From positions 12,425 to 60,676 of the forward strand of contig JAGWAH010000005.1 of assembly GCA_021296515.1 (NCBI GenBank): DNA of 48,252 nt, given 5' to 3'. This document shows, piece by piece, positions 15,142 to 30,842 of this stretch. Numbering within the stretch: position 1 is the stretch's first letter; each line of letters starts with the position of its first letter. The translations under genes and the position numbers were made by a program. The notes beneath the pieces are model-generated. The model saw nothing but the letters and a program-made list of their open reading frames with translations, was not told the origin of the DNA and ran no database searches. The DNA comes from Acidobacteriota bacterium. Lineage in GTDB: Bacteria > Acidobacteriota > Vicinamibacteria > Vicinamibacterales > UBA8438.

Positions 15142-16206
15142 TCACTCGCCGCCGTCCGCGAGCCTCGCCGCCCGAACCACCTGGTAGTCGTCGAACGCCT
15201 GCCTGACCCCGTCGTCCTTCCAGTCGAAGTCGGCCTCAACACGCAGGCGATCCAGGTACCTCGCGTATTCCGCGAGGCGGCGGTCGTTGAACACGTTCTC
15301 GGAGATCCTGTCCCGAACCTCCTCAAAGGGTGTCGGTTCGGGCTGCGTCCGGGTCTCGAGCTTCAACACCTGGTAGCCGAGCGACGTGCGGATGGGCTCG
15401 GTGACGTCGCCGACGTCGATCCTGTCAAGCGCGTCCAGCAGCGTGCCGCTGAGCAGCGACACGTCGATCGGACCGATCAAGCCGCCGTTCGCCTTCGACG
15501 CGGCGTCGGACACGGCAATCGCGATCAGCTCGAACTCCTCTCCGTCGAGCACACGCTGCCTGGCCTCTTCCGCGTCCCGCCTGGCCTGATCGTCGGCGGC
15601 GACGCCCGCACCGCCGAGGCCCTCCGGCACGCGAATCAGAATCTCGCGCATGGTCACCGTGGCCGGCGCCGTGTACTGGGCGATGTTGGCCTCGTAGTGC
15701 TCGCGCGCCTCCACCTCGGTGAGCGTGACCGTTCCCAACACCTCGATCTGCTGGACCTGGTTGATCAGGATCTGGCGTTCCATGACACGCCTCAGGTCAT
15801 CCAGGGTCATTCCCTCCGACTGGGCCAGGGCGTCGTGGAACTGTTCCTCAGTCTCGAATCCGTTCTCGGCCATGAGGTCGCCGAGGATCTCGTCGAACTG
15901 CTCGTCGGTGAACTGGTAGCCGAGCTCCCGCGCCCGCTGGATCAGCAGCAGCTCGTCGACGGCGCCGGAGATCACCTCGGGCGTCAGCTCCCGCAACGCC
16001 TGGACGAGCTCCGCATCGTTGCGCGGCTGCAGACCGCGTTGGCGTATCAGGCCGATCTGCCGCTCCTCCAGCTCGGTCTGCGTGATGATGTCACCGTTGA
16101 CCTTGACGAGAATGCGTTCCAGGACGAGGCCCGTCGCCGTGTCGGGAGACGTCCCGCCCAGCGTCTGCGCCGCCGCGGGGGCGGGGGCGGGCCCCCCCCC
16201 ATCCAC
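15142..16206 (-). CDS. SurA/PpiC-type peptidyl-prolyl isomerase chaperone
   Basis: The body encodes a SurA-like N-terminal domain (ERILVKVNGDIITQTELEER, then VDELLLIQRARELGYQFTDE) and a parvulin rotamase domain (TVTMREILIRVPEG, EEFELIAIAVSDA, NGGLIGPIDVSLL, LGYQVLKLETRTQP). Such periplasmic chaperones assist outer-membrane protein folding. The given start is the GTG at 16206, the first in-frame start. However, the best ribosome site (GAGAGGAACC) precedes ATGATG at 16231-16226, in another frame. Between them lies a run of nine G (16192-16200). With eight G the ATG frame would read straight into the chaperone. As given, no signal peptide is visible, which is odd for this family. It lies 44 bp downstream of mfd, probably in one operon. 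Confidence 0.85.
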   Translation of the reverse strand: MDGGGPAPAPAAAQTLGGTSPDTATGLVLERILVKVNGDIITQTELEERQIGLIRQRGLQPRNDAELVQALRELTPEVISGAVDELLLIQRARELGYQFTDEQFDEILGDLMAENGFETEEQFHDALAQSEGMTLDDLRRVMERQILINQVQQIEVLGTVTLTEVEAREHYEANIAQYTAPATVTMREILIRVPEGLGGAGVAADDQARRDAEEARQRVLDGEEFELIAIAVSDAASKANGGLIGPIDVSLLSGTLLDALDRIDVGDVTEPIRTSLGYQVLKLETRTQPEPTPFEEVRDRISENVFNDRRLAEYARYLDRLRVEADFDWKDDGVRQAFDDYQVVRAARLADGGE

Positions 16207-16275
16207 ACCGTGTCGACATCTTCTGCATCATGGTTCCTCTCCCCGGCACCGGGGCCGTTGCTGCAAGTGTAACCG

Positions 16276-19740
<3,465 letters not shown>

Positions 19741-19780
19741 GGTGGTGAAATGGCGGCGCGGAATCGACGCCGAACCCTTG

Positions 19781-19809
19781 ATTCTAGGAGTCTGCGCCGC
19801 AGAACGCAA
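19781..19809 (-). promoter_or_regulatory. Promoter carried by palindromic element D, facing mfd
   Basis: On the minus strand TTGCGT (19809-19804) and TAGAAT (19786-19781) are 17 bp apart; the spacer is one arm of the palindrome. The layout, spacer sequence and flank (CTCCTAGAATC) match the copy at 892-920. Transcription would start near 19774, about 35 nt before the proposed mfd start. Confidence 0.6.
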
Positions 19810-19837
19810 CGGAGCGGGTTCTGCGGCGCAGATTCCT
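19786..19837 (-). repeat. Dispersed palindromic element, copy D
   Basis: Arms AGGAGTCTGCGCCGCAGAAC and GTTCTGCGGCGCAGATTCCT pair over 20 bp with one mismatch, around a 12-base loop containing, on the minus strand, CGCTCCGTTGC. The loop and flanks match copy F at 863-915 read on the opposite strand. It sits between the Wzt-type gene's end and mfd, and faces mfd. Confidence 0.75.
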
Positions 19838-19887
19838 GGGGTAGGGGCTGGGACGGCACACGGCGCATTGCGACGGGTTCGGCGGCC

Positions 19888-21243
19888 CTATCTGCTCATG
19901 GGATGCGGCGCGAGGCGGACGCCCGAACTGAACGACCACCGGTGACGGGGGCGGTAGATCCCGGCGTCCTTCGTATGGGACTTCACGCGGAACGTGTGGA
20001 GCAGCCGATGATAGTCGTACTGCAGTCCGTTGCGCGTGTGCGCCGCCACGTCGAGCTTGTAGGTTCCTTCGACGAGATCGAGGCTGTCGATGTCGAAGAT
20101 CACCTCGCCGGAGCCCGACAGCTCGACCGGCTCGAACTCCTCGATGTCCGTGTTCGTGCCGTAGCAGCACACTCCCTCGGCATTGAAGATGCTGATCCCG
20201 AACACGAAGTCGCGCACCGGCTCGGGCGTGCTCACCCCGAGCCGGATCGCGAGCCGGTCGCCGCTCCGGAAGACGTGCGCTTCGGCTCCGTCGCGTTCCA
20301 GGGCGACGCGGTCGATGCGCACCGGGCCGGCGCCCCAGCGACCCTGCGCGGCCTGGAACATGTCGGTGGGCGGCTCCTCCGTGACCACCGGCAGGTCCGT
20401 AGAGCCTTCCGGCGTGTCATCCGCCCCGGCGCCGGACGCCTCGGTGGCCGCCAGCGCCTTCCGGTCCGCCGAGGCGAGCGCGTGCTCCTCGTTGCTGGCG
20501 ATGTCGGTCGTGTAGGTGTGCACGACGCGGCGCGGGTCTCCCTGACCGCGGATGCGTCCGGCATCCACCCAGACGGCTTCGTCACAGTAGCGTTGGACCA
20601 GGCCCAGTCCGTGCGTTACCAGCAGAATCGTCTTGCCGCGGCGCTTGAACTCGCTGAACTTGTCGAGGCACTTCAGGCTGAAACCCTCGTCGCCGACCGC
20701 GAGCACCTCGTCGATGAGCAGCACGTCCGGGTCGACGTGGACCGCCACCGCGAAGCCGAGCCGCATGTACATGCCGGAGGAATAGGTCTTTACGGGCGAA
20801 TCGATGAAGTCCTCGACCTCGGCGAACTCCACGATCTCGTCGAATCGCCTGGCGATCTCGCGTTTGGTCAGTCCCAGCATCACCCCGTTGATGAAGATGT
20901 TCTCGCGGCCCGAGATCTCCGGGTGAAACCCGGCCCCGAGCTCGATCAGGGCCGAGATCCGCCCCCGCACGTCCACCTTCCCGGTGGTCGGCTTGGTGAT
21001 GCCGGCCACCAGCTTGAGCAGCGTGCTCTTGCCCGAGCCGTTGCGTCCGATCAGGCCGACGGTGGCGCCCGGGGACACGTCCAGCGACACGCCGTCGACG
21101 GCCCGCAGCACCTCGCTCGGCTCGAGCTCGCTGGCCAGGCTTCCCTTGAGCAGGGCGCTCTTGAGCGTGGAGAACTGCCGGCGGTACGCGTACCGCCGAT
21201 ACAGCTTCGTCACGTCCCGCAGCGCGATCACCGGGTCGGTCAC
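19888..21243 (-). CDS. Polysaccharide ABC exporter ATP-binding protein (Wzt-type)
   Basis: The 451-residue product has an ABC ATPase domain with Walker A GLIGRNGSGKSTLLKLVAG, the family-specific RISALIELGAGFHPEISGRE, signature KTYSSGMYMRLGFAVAV and Walker B DVLLIDEVLAVGDEGF. A C-terminal domain of about 200 residues (IDRVALERDGAEAHVF, GISIFNAEGVCCYGTNTDIE, LVEGTYKLDVAAHT) corresponds to the Wzt carbohydrate-binding domain that recognises the glycan chain end. The GTG start overlaps the permease stop (GTGTGA), indicating coupling. With the permease it exports O-antigen or another lipid-linked polysaccharide. No glycosyltransferase genes are nearby, so the substrate is unknown. Confidence 0.9.
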   Translation of the reverse strand: MTDPVIALRDVTKLYRRYAYRRQFSTLKSALLKGSLASELEPSEVLRAVDGVSLDVSPGATVGLIGRNGSGKSTLLKLVAGITKPTTGKVDVRGRISALIELGAGFHPEISGRENIFINGVMLGLTKREIARRFDEIVEFAEVEDFIDSPVKTYSSGMYMRLGFAVAVHVDPDVLLIDEVLAVGDEGFSLKCLDKFSEFKRRGKTILLVTHGLGLVQRYCDEAVWVDAGRIRGQGDPRRVVHTYTTDIASNEEHALASADRKALAATEASGAGADDTPEGSTDLPVVTEEPPTDMFQAAQGRWGAGPVRIDRVALERDGAEAHVFRSGDRLAIRLGVSTPEPVRDFVFGISIFNAEGVCCYGTNTDIEEFEPVELSGSGEVIFDIDSLDLVEGTYKLDVAAHTRNGLQYDYHRLLHTFRVKSHTKDAGIYRPRHRWSFSSGVRLAPHPMSR

Positions 21244-22067
21244 ACTTCCTCCGCGAAAGAGTCCCGCAACCGATCGAAGAGCGCGAAGCCGGCCAGGAAC
21301 AGCGCGACGCCGCCCAGCGCCAGCGCGAGCAGCCACTTCCAGTGCCCGAACGGTCCGTCGAAGAACAGGATCTCCTGGTACGAGATGGCGATATGGGCGA
21401 AGGGGTTGACATCCATGAGCACCTTGCCGGCGGGCGGCAGGCCGCCGATGGAGGGCCCGCGCGACGTGACCATGGTCCACGGGTAGAGAATCGGCGTCGC
21501 GAAGAACCAGAGGGTCAGGAGATTCCCCAGCAGGTCCTTGATGTCCCGGAAGTGCACCGTGAGCGCGGCCAGCATCAGGCCGAATCCGAGCGTGAGGATG
21601 AACTGCACGGCGACCACGGCCGGAAACCACAGCAGCTCGGTGAATCCGGGCGGCGTCGCCGAGAACAACGCGAGCGCTATGAACAGGATCGGCAGCGCCA
21701 GAAAGAAATGCACCATGTTGGCCAGCACGGCCACCACCGGCAGCACCTCGGCCGGGAAGAGCACCTTCTTGATCAGGTTGCCGTTGGCGAGCAATGCGTT
21801 GGACGACTCCGTGAGCGCGGAGGTGAACCACGTCCACGGCAGCAGGCCGCAGAAAAGAAACAGCGCGTAGTTGTCCTCGACGCCGTCGAAGCGGGACGGA
21901 AGCACGACGGAGAAGACGAAGGTGTACACGAGCAGCAGCAGCAACGGGTTGGCGAACGACCAGAAGAACCCCAGCACCGAGCCCCGGTACCGCGCCTTGA
22001 GCTCACGCACGACCAGCGTCTGAATCAGGACGCGATACCCGAACAGCCGCCACAGATTATTCAGCAT
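21240..22067 (-). CDS. Polysaccharide ABC exporter permease (Wzm-type, ABC-2)
   Basis: The 275-residue inner-membrane protein begins with an amphipathic stretch and the family motif LVVRELKARYRGSVLGFFWS, then about six membrane segments, for example PLLLLLVYTFVFSVVLP, HFFLALPILFIALALF and WLLALALGGVALFLAGFALF. The signature FFATPILYPWTMV and NPFAHIAISYQEILFF match O-antigen or teichoic-acid type permeases. It overlaps the PP2C gene by 11 bp upstream and the ATPase gene downstream by three bases, giving a tightly packed three-gene unit. Confidence 0.9.
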   Translation of the reverse strand: MLNNLWRLFGYRVLIQTLVVRELKARYRGSVLGFFWSFANPLLLLLVYTFVFSVVLPSRFDGVEDNYALFLFCGLLPWTWFTSALTESSNALLANGNLIKKVLFPAEVLPVVAVLANMVHFFLALPILFIALALFSATPPGFTELLWFPAVVAVQFILTLGFGLMLAALTVHFRDIKDLLGNLLTLWFFATPILYPWTMVTSRGPSIGGLPPAGKVLMDVNPFAHIAISYQEILFFDGPFGHWKWLLALALGGVALFLAGFALFDRLRDSFAEEV

Positions 22068-22815
22068 GGGCCTCGATCAGTACGACCGTCACGTTGTCCG
22101 GCCCGCCCGCGTTGTTGGCTCGTCGCACCAGCTCGTCGCAGGTCTCGTGCGACGGTCGATCCACTCGGAGCGCCTCGGCGATTGCCCTGTCCGCTACGAC
22201 CGTCGACAACCCGTCCGAGCAGAGCAGGATCCTGTCACCCTGTTCGAGCGCGAGGGCGGAAACCTCGACTTCGAGGTCGGTACCGCCGGAAATAGCGCGC
22301 GTCACGACGTGCTTCCAGGGATGTCGCCGCGCCTCCGCCGCCGTCAGCCGCCCGGCCCGCACCTCTTCCTCGACCCAGGAATGGTCGCTGGTGAGCTGTG
22401 TCAGATGTCCTGCGCGCCACCGGTAGGCGCGGCTGTCGCCGACGTGCGCGAGGGTGATGTCCCCGGCCTCGGAGAGCAGCGCCACGGCGGTCGTGGCCAT
22501 GCCCTGGAGAGCGGCGTCCTCGGCGATTCGGGCGGCCAGCAACCGATTCGCCTCGACCAGGGCGGCCCCCAGGCGGTCGCCAGCGCTACCCTTGCCGCCG
22601 AGGGCCGGAGCATGCCCGGCGGCGGCGGAAGGGGTTGCCGCAACGAATCGTTCGACCTCCTGGACCACGAGACGGGATGCGATCTCGCCTGCCACGTGGC
22701 CGCCCATCCCGTCGGCCACGATGAAGAGGCCGAGGTCCTCCCGGGTGCAGAAGCTGTCTTCGTTGGCCTCGCGCCGGCGGCCTGGATCGGTTCGGGCGGC
22801 GCAGGTCAGTCGCAT
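22057..22815 (-). CDS. PP2C-type serine/threonine phosphatase (PrpC/Stp-like)
   Basis: The 252-residue PPM-family phosphatase removes phosphate from Ser/Thr residues using two metal ions. Metal-binding motifs are intact: RREANEDSFCT, LFIVADGMGGHVAGEIAS, ALLSEAGDITLAHVGDSRAY, LLCSDGLSTVV and AGGPDNVTVV. I chose the ATG at 22815 (MRLTCAARTDPGRRREANED); the upstream GTG/ATG codons add residues outside the family. A partner Hanks-type kinase is not encoded in the window. It is the first gene of a unit with the polysaccharide exporter, with 11 bp overlap, hinting that export may be under phosphorylation control; that is inference from position. Confidence 0.9.
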   Translation of the reverse strand: MRLTCAARTDPGRRREANEDSFCTREDLGLFIVADGMGGHVAGEIASRLVVQEVERFVAATPSAAAGHAPALGGKGSAGDRLGAALVEANRLLAARIAEDAALQGMATTAVALLSEAGDITLAHVGDSRAYRWRAGHLTQLTSDHSWVEEEVRAGRLTAAEARRHPWKHVVTRAISGGTDLEVEVSALALEQGDRILLCSDGLSTVVADRAIAEALRVDRPSHETCDELVRRANNAGGPDNVTVVLIEAHAE

Positions 22816-22893
22816 CTGAAACCAGAACACCGACACCGGATGCCGGCCACGCATCTGGCGGCGCGCCCAGCGGCCGGGGTCAGTCGCCGCGAA

Positions 22894-23328
22894 TCATCGC
22901 TTGCCCGCGGCTCGCATGCCGATGCGGCGGGCCACCTGCAGGCGGGACAACGACTTCAGCAGCGCTATCCGCGCCCGCTCGAAGTCGACGTCGCCGGACG
23001 TCGTCGCGAGTCGCTCCCGGGCGCGACTCGCGGCTGCCTCGGCACGCTCGAGGTCGATCTCGTCAGCGCGCTCCGCCGTCCGCGCGAGAATCCGGATCCG
23101 GTCGGGCAGAATCTCCGCGAAGCCGAACGCGGCGTGCAGCCAGGTCTTCTCGGACCCCCGTCGGAACCAGATCTCACCGACCTGGAGCGTCACGAGCAGC
23201 GGCGTATGTCCCGGGAGCACGCCCAGGTAGCCCTCGGCTCCCGGAAGGCGGGCTTCATCGACCGTCTCGTGGACGATCGCGCGATCCGGGGTCACGATCT
23301 CGATGGTCAGGTGCGACGGCAGCGGCAT
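22894..23328 (-). CDS. atpC: F1 ATP synthase epsilon subunit
   Basis: The 144-residue subunit has the beta-sandwich domain (HLTIEIVTPDRAIVHETVDE, LPGAEGYLGVLPGHTPLLVT) and a C-terminal helical hairpin (ERAEAAASRARERLA). It couples and inhibits rotation in F1. The ATG at 23328 lies 16 bp after atpD and gives the normal family length. It is the last gene of the atpHAGDC cluster; the phosphatase gene follows 78 bp later on the same strand. Confidence 0.95.
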   Translation of the reverse strand: MPLPSHLTIEIVTPDRAIVHETVDEARLPGAEGYLGVLPGHTPLLVTLQVGEIWFRRGSEKTWLHAAFGFAEILPDRIRILARTAERADEIDLERAEAAASRARERLATTSGDVDFERARIALLKSLSRLQVARRIGMRAAGKR

Positions 23329-23344
23329 CGGTTCCGGGCTCCGG

Positions 23345-24850
<1,506 letters not shown>

Positions 24851-25723
24851 CTACAGCGCCTCGGCGCCCGACACCACCTCGATCAACTCGCGCGTGATCG
24901 CGGCCTGTCTCACCTTGTTCATGTGCAGCGTCAGCCCGTCAATCATCTCGCCGGCGTTCCGGGTCGCCGCATCCATCGCCGTCATGCGGGCCGCGTGCTC
25001 GGCGGCCGCCGACTCGAGCAGGGCGCGGAAGAACTGCGTCTCCACGTGGTGTGGAAGCAGGTCCGAGAAGATGCGCTCCGCCGGCGGCTCGAAGAGGTAG
25101 TCCGCCGACACCGCGTCGTTCTCCTCGCCCTCGGATGCGTCCAGCGCCGGGATCGGCAGCACCTGGTCGACGACGACCTCCTGCTGCATCACGCTCTTGA
25201 ACTCGTTGTAAAGGATCGACACCCCCGACGCCGCCCCCGACGTGTACTGGTCGATCGCGGTTTCGGCCATCGCCTCCGCATGGCCGTACCGCAGATCGTT
25301 GAAGAGGTTCACCATTTCGAAGCGGATGTCGACGCCGCGGCGCACGAAGAAGTCGCGCCCCTTACGGCCCACCAGCCCCATCGCGACCTTGCGATCGGAC
25401 TCGACGGCGAAGGTGGCTCCCTGTCGAATCAGATTGGAGTTGAAGCTGCCGCACAGACCCTTGTCGGCCGTGACCAGGAACAGCAGGGTCGGCGCCTCGG
25501 GCGCCACGGGCGGCGCCAGCAGCGGATGGGCGGCCGCTTCTCCCGTTCGGGTCGCCAGGTCGCTCAGCACCCGTCGCATCAACTGCGCGAACGGACGGGC
25601 GCCGACGATGCGATCCTGGGCCCGGCGCAGCTTCGACGCGGCGACAGTCTTCATCGCCTTCGTGATCTGCTCGGTGGACTTGACGGCGCGGATCCTGCGC
25701 CGGAGGTCGATGAGTGACGGCAT
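24851..25723 (-). CDS. atpG: F1 ATP synthase gamma subunit
   Basis: The 290-residue central-stalk subunit has the expected N-terminal helix LRRRIRAVKSTEQITKAMKT, the KTVAASKLRRAQ continuation, the Rossmann-like core (LFLVTADKGLCGSFNSNLIR) and the C-terminal signature AARMTAMDAATRNAGEMI. It rotates inside the alpha3beta3 ring. It lies 12 bp downstream of atpA and 51 bp upstream of atpD. Confidence 0.96.
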   Translation of the reverse strand: MPSLIDLRRRIRAVKSTEQITKAMKTVAASKLRRAQDRIVGARPFAQLMRRVLSDLATRTGEAAAHPLLAPPVAPEAPTLLFLVTADKGLCGSFNSNLIRQGATFAVESDRKVAMGLVGRKGRDFFVRRGVDIRFEMVNLFNDLRYGHAEAMAETAIDQYTSGAASGVSILYNEFKSVMQQEVVVDQVLPIPALDASEGEENDAVSADYLFEPPAERIFSDLLPHHVETQFFRALLESAAAEHAARMTAMDAATRNAGEMIDGLTLHMNKVRQAAITRELIEVVSGAEAL

Positions 25724-25735
25724 CGGTCCCCTGCG

Positions 25736-27265
<1,530 letters not shown>

Positions 27266-27281
27266 CGGTCCTGAGGTGCCG

Positions 27282-27827
27282 TCACGCCGTCATGAAGCGC
27301 TGCCTGAGACGGTCGAGGTGATGCGCGAGGCTGCCGTCGAAGATCGTGCCGCCGATCCGGGTCACCATCCCGCCCACGAGACTCTCGTCCACCGCGGTCT
27401 CGAGCGTGACTTGCCGGCCGGTCGCCGCCTTGAGCCTCTCGGTGATGGACGCCACGCGCCCCGCGTCCAGCGGAGAGGCGGTCGTGACCCGCGCCCGCAC
27501 GATCCCGAGGTGTGCCGTAAGACGGTCTCGATAGGCCGCCAGCAGCAACGGCAGCAGGTGGAGCCGGCCGCGCTCGGAGAGCATCAGGAGCAGTCGCCGG
27601 ACGATCGGTGACGTCTCCGGCGTCCTGTCGAGAATCGCTGCCACGACCGACCGCTTCGCGACGGTCGAGATGGCCCGATTGCGCATCACGCGCCCAAGGG
27701 CCGGGTGACCGTCGACGAGCTTCTGAAACGCCGCCACGTCGCTGTCGGTTCTCCGCGGGTCGCCGTTGTCGAGGCTGACCTCGAACAGCGCCCGCGCGTA
27801 CCGATTTGCCGCCGCCTGCTCCGTCAT
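27282..27827 (-). CDS. atpH: F1 ATP synthase delta subunit
   Basis: The 181-residue subunit links F1 to the peripheral stalk. The N-terminus [15 protein letters not shown] and the C-terminal signature [20 protein letters not shown] are characteristic. It is the first gene of the cluster. The usual upstream F0 genes (atpB, atpE, atpF) are absent: parB lies 98 bp upstream on the same strand. A TATAAA-like box near 27890 on the minus strand might serve as a promoter, but no -35 box is clear. Confidence 0.93.
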   Translation of the reverse strand: MTEQAAANRYARALFEVSLDNGDPRRTDSDVAAFQKLVDGHPALGRVMRNRAISTVAKRSVVAAILDRTPETSPIVRRLLLMLSERGRLHLLPLLLAAYRDRLTAHLGIVRARVTTASPLDAGRVASITERLKAATGRQVTLETAVDESLVGGMVTRIGGTIFDGSLAHHLDRLRQRFMTA

Positions 27828-27925
27828 CTTCAGCCAGTACCTGATCGTTTGGAACGTAGGTGGGTTGAACCAGCGTGGGCCAAACGGCCATTTATAACAT
27901 TTCGGCCGCTACGCGGGCAAGCGGA

Positions 27926-28796
<871 letters not shown>

Positions 28797-28804
<8 letters not shown>

Positions 28805-29609
28805 GGAGTGCGCCTCCCGCCGGCAGGGGCGCGGCGCGCGTGCACGCGAGGAACTCGCGGGCCAGCGCGAGATAGGCTTCGGCGCCCTTGGACCGCACGT
28901 CATACAGGATCACGGGCAGCCCGTGGCCCGGCGCCTCGCCCAGCCGGATGTTGCGAGGGATGGGGGTCTCGAAGACCTTGTTGCCGAAGACGCCCTGTAC
29001 CTCCGCGGCAACCTCCTTGCCGAGATTGGTCCGCAGATCCGTCATCGTCAGGACAACGCCGGCAATCTCCAGATTCCGATTGAAGGCTTCCTTGACTTGA
29101 TGCAGCGTCGCCGTGAGGGCCGCCAGGCCTTCGAGCGCGAAGTACTCGCATACGACCGGAATGATCACGCCGTCGGCGGCCACGAGGGTATTCAGGGTGA
29201 GGAGCCCCAACGAGGGCGGCGTATCGACCAGGATGTAGTCGAAGCGCCCCCGCACCTGCTCCAGCAGCAGACGCAGCCGCTGCTCGCGCCGGGCGGCGGA
29301 AACGAGCTCGATCTCGGCGCCGGTCAGGTTGTGGTCCGCCGGCAGGAGCGAGAGCCCGGAGACGCACGTCGGCACGATGTAGTCGTGAGCCACCGGCGTC
29401 GACTCCGCCGTCAGGGCCTCGTAGATGGTGCCGGCGGGCGCATGGTTGCCCTTCTGGCCGACACCGCTCGTCAGGTTGCCCTGCGGGTCCATGTCGACGA
29501 CCAGCACGGTCTGGTCGCCCAACGCCAACGACGCTGCGAGATTGATCGTCGTCGTGGTCTTGCCGACCCCACCCTTCTGGTTCGCTATCGCAAAGATGCG
29601 CGATCTCAC
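28797..29609 (-). CDS. parA: Chromosome-partitioning ATPase ParA
   Basis: The 270-residue Walker-type ATPase (Soj/ParA) has the deviant P-loop IANQKGGVGKTTTTINLAAS, the A' motif VLVVDMDPQGN and the B motif DYILVDTPPSLGLLT. It binds DNA as an ATP dimer and moves ParB-parS complexes. Its C-terminus (CTRAAPLPAGGALRG) extends a little beyond the usual end and overlaps parB. A parS site lies 110 bp before its start, which may place the gene under ParB influence. Confidence 0.96.
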
Positions 29610-29718
29610 TTCGACCTCGTTAGGTCTGACGCCCTACGCGTCGCCCGGGCACCGAGAGGACGGCGACCGACGCGTACGTCTGCCATCGTACGCATCGGTC
29701 ACCGTCCTGGTCAACCGC

Positions 29719-29734
29719 TGTTCCACGTGGAACA
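29719..29734. promoter_or_regulatory. parS site 1
   Basis: A perfect 16-bp palindrome, TGTTCCACGTGGAACA, identical to the core of bacterial chromosomal parS. It lies between parA and pyrF. ParB loads here as a sliding clamp in other bacteria. Confidence 0.93.
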
Positions 29735-29760
29735 AGTGGTGGCAGGGCCCCCCGGCAGCG

Positions 29761-30477
29761 TCAGGTTCTCTCCCATCTACCGAACGCCCGCAACTGCTCG
29801 TCGATCTCATCGATCACCCGTTGTGCGGCCGCCCGGGGGTCTGTCGCACTACGAATCGGCCGCCCTACCACGAGATAGTCCGCTCCGAGTCGTATCGCAT
29901 CCGATGGTGTTGTCAGCCGCACGTGATCGTCCGCTCCGCTCCACTTCGGACGAACCCCCGGGCTCACCAGCGTTACGTCGGGTCCGAACGCGGCTCGACA
30001 CGCCCCGATGGCCGCCCCCGACACGATCAGTCCGTCGCACCCGGCGGCCAGCATCTCGCCTCCACGCTCCACGATGTAGTCTTCCGCGCTGATTTCCGGC
30101 CGTCCGAAATTCGCGGGCGACAGGCTCGACAACAACGGAACCATGAGGAACTGTGGAGACGGATTCCTTCCGCGCGCCTTGCGACCGGCCGCCAGACTAT
30201 GGCGCGTGAAAACGTCATCCCTGCTCTCCGCCAGGGTGACGAACCTGATGCCCAACTCTCCTGCATGGTCGACGAAGTCCGCAATCGTGTTACTGATGTC
30301 GCCCGCCATCTTCAGGTCGATGAAGATCCCGCCCCGCCGCTGCTCCTGGATCCGCCGCACGAGTCCGTAGAGATCACCGGCCAGAAAGAGACGCAGACCG
30401 ATCTTGAAAAGGGCGACGTTCTCCAACTCCTCCACGAGCCGCTCTGCTTCACCATGGCTCCGCACGTCGAGGGCCAC
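29761..30477 (-). CDS. pyrF: Orotidine 5'-phosphate decarboxylase
   Basis: This TIM-barrel enzyme makes UMP from OMP in pyrimidine synthesis. Family motifs are VALDVRSHGEAERLVEEL, FKIGLRLFLAGDLYGLV, the catalytic IDLKMAGDISNTIAD, LVSPGVRPKWSGADDHVRL and LGADYLVVGRPI. The catalytic loop reads DLKxxxD where DxKxxD is usual, one residue longer. The given start is the GTG at 30477, the first standard start codon. The family's conserved beginning KDRLIVALDV extends six codons further upstream, where the only available start is a CTG at 30504, nicely spaced after GGGAGGTGA. The true start may therefore be CTG. The gene lies between the two parS sites, apart from other pyrimidine genes. Confidence 0.88.
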   Translation of the reverse strand: MALDVRSHGEAERLVEELENVALFKIGLRLFLAGDLYGLVRRIQEQRRGGIFIDLKMAGDISNTIADFVDHAGELGIRFVTLAESRDDVFTRHSLAAGRKARGRNPSPQFLMVPLLSSLSPANFGRPEISAEDYIVERGGEMLAAGCDGLIVSGAAIGACRAAFGPDVTLVSPGVRPKWSGADDHVRLTTPSDAIRLGADYLVVGRPIRSATDPRAAAQRVIDEIDEQLRAFGRWERT

Positions 30478-30535
30478 AATCAGACGGTCCTTGCCTTCCT
30501 TCAGAACTCACCTCCCTCTCCGTTTCCCCCGCGAG

Positions 30536-30541
30536 ATTCTA
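30536..30541 (-). promoter_or_regulatory. -10-like TAGAAT box before pyrF
   Basis: On the minus strand TAGAAT lies about 30 nt before the CTG at 30504 and is followed by the ribosome site GGGAGGTGA. No clear -35 box is seen; the stem-loop at 30549-30571 occupies that region. Confidence 0.35.
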
Positions 30542-30548
30542 ACCATAT

Positions 30549-30571
30549 CCACTCCGCCCCCGGCGGAGTGG
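30549..30571 (-). terminator. Perfect stem-loop between rsmG and pyrF
   Basis: CCACTCCGCC and GGCGGAGTGG form a perfect 10-bp stem with a 3-base loop. It lies downstream of rsmG and upstream of pyrF, both on the minus strand, so it may end transcription of the mnmE-mnmG-rsmG unit. There is no T run. Confidence 0.5.
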
Positions 30572-30802
30572 AGCCATCCAACAGGTCATTTCCGAATCCT
30601 CTCGCCAGCCCCGGTTGACGGGGCGCTGGTCGCCTCCGCGTCGGCTCGACCCGTCACTGCCCGCCGGCATAGGCGCGACAACATCCACAGGGATCACTCC
30701 GGGCACCTGCCGCGGACAATTAGGACCACGGGCCGAATCCGAGCGCACTACCCCCTGGGCTGCGCGCCGGGGCGCGCCAAAGAAACGATCCGCGCCGACA
30801 AG

Positions 30803-30818
30803 TGTTCCACGTGGAACA
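30803..30818. promoter_or_regulatory. parS site 2
   Basis: A second TGTTCCACGTGGAACA, identical to the one at 29719-29734 and 1,084 bp from it. It lies 25 bp beyond the rsmG stop codon. Both sites are 7-9 kb from the probable oriC. Confidence 0.93.
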
Positions 30819-30842
30819 TCCCGCGGGAATTCCCACCGGAGG

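Larger units (their letters stand above)
30505..30842. other. Gene-free stretch between pyrF and rsmG
   Basis: It contains a -10-like box (30536-30541), a perfect stem-loop (30549-30571) and parS site 2 (30803-30818). The remainder shows no convincing gene or further repeat. Confidence 0.5.
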
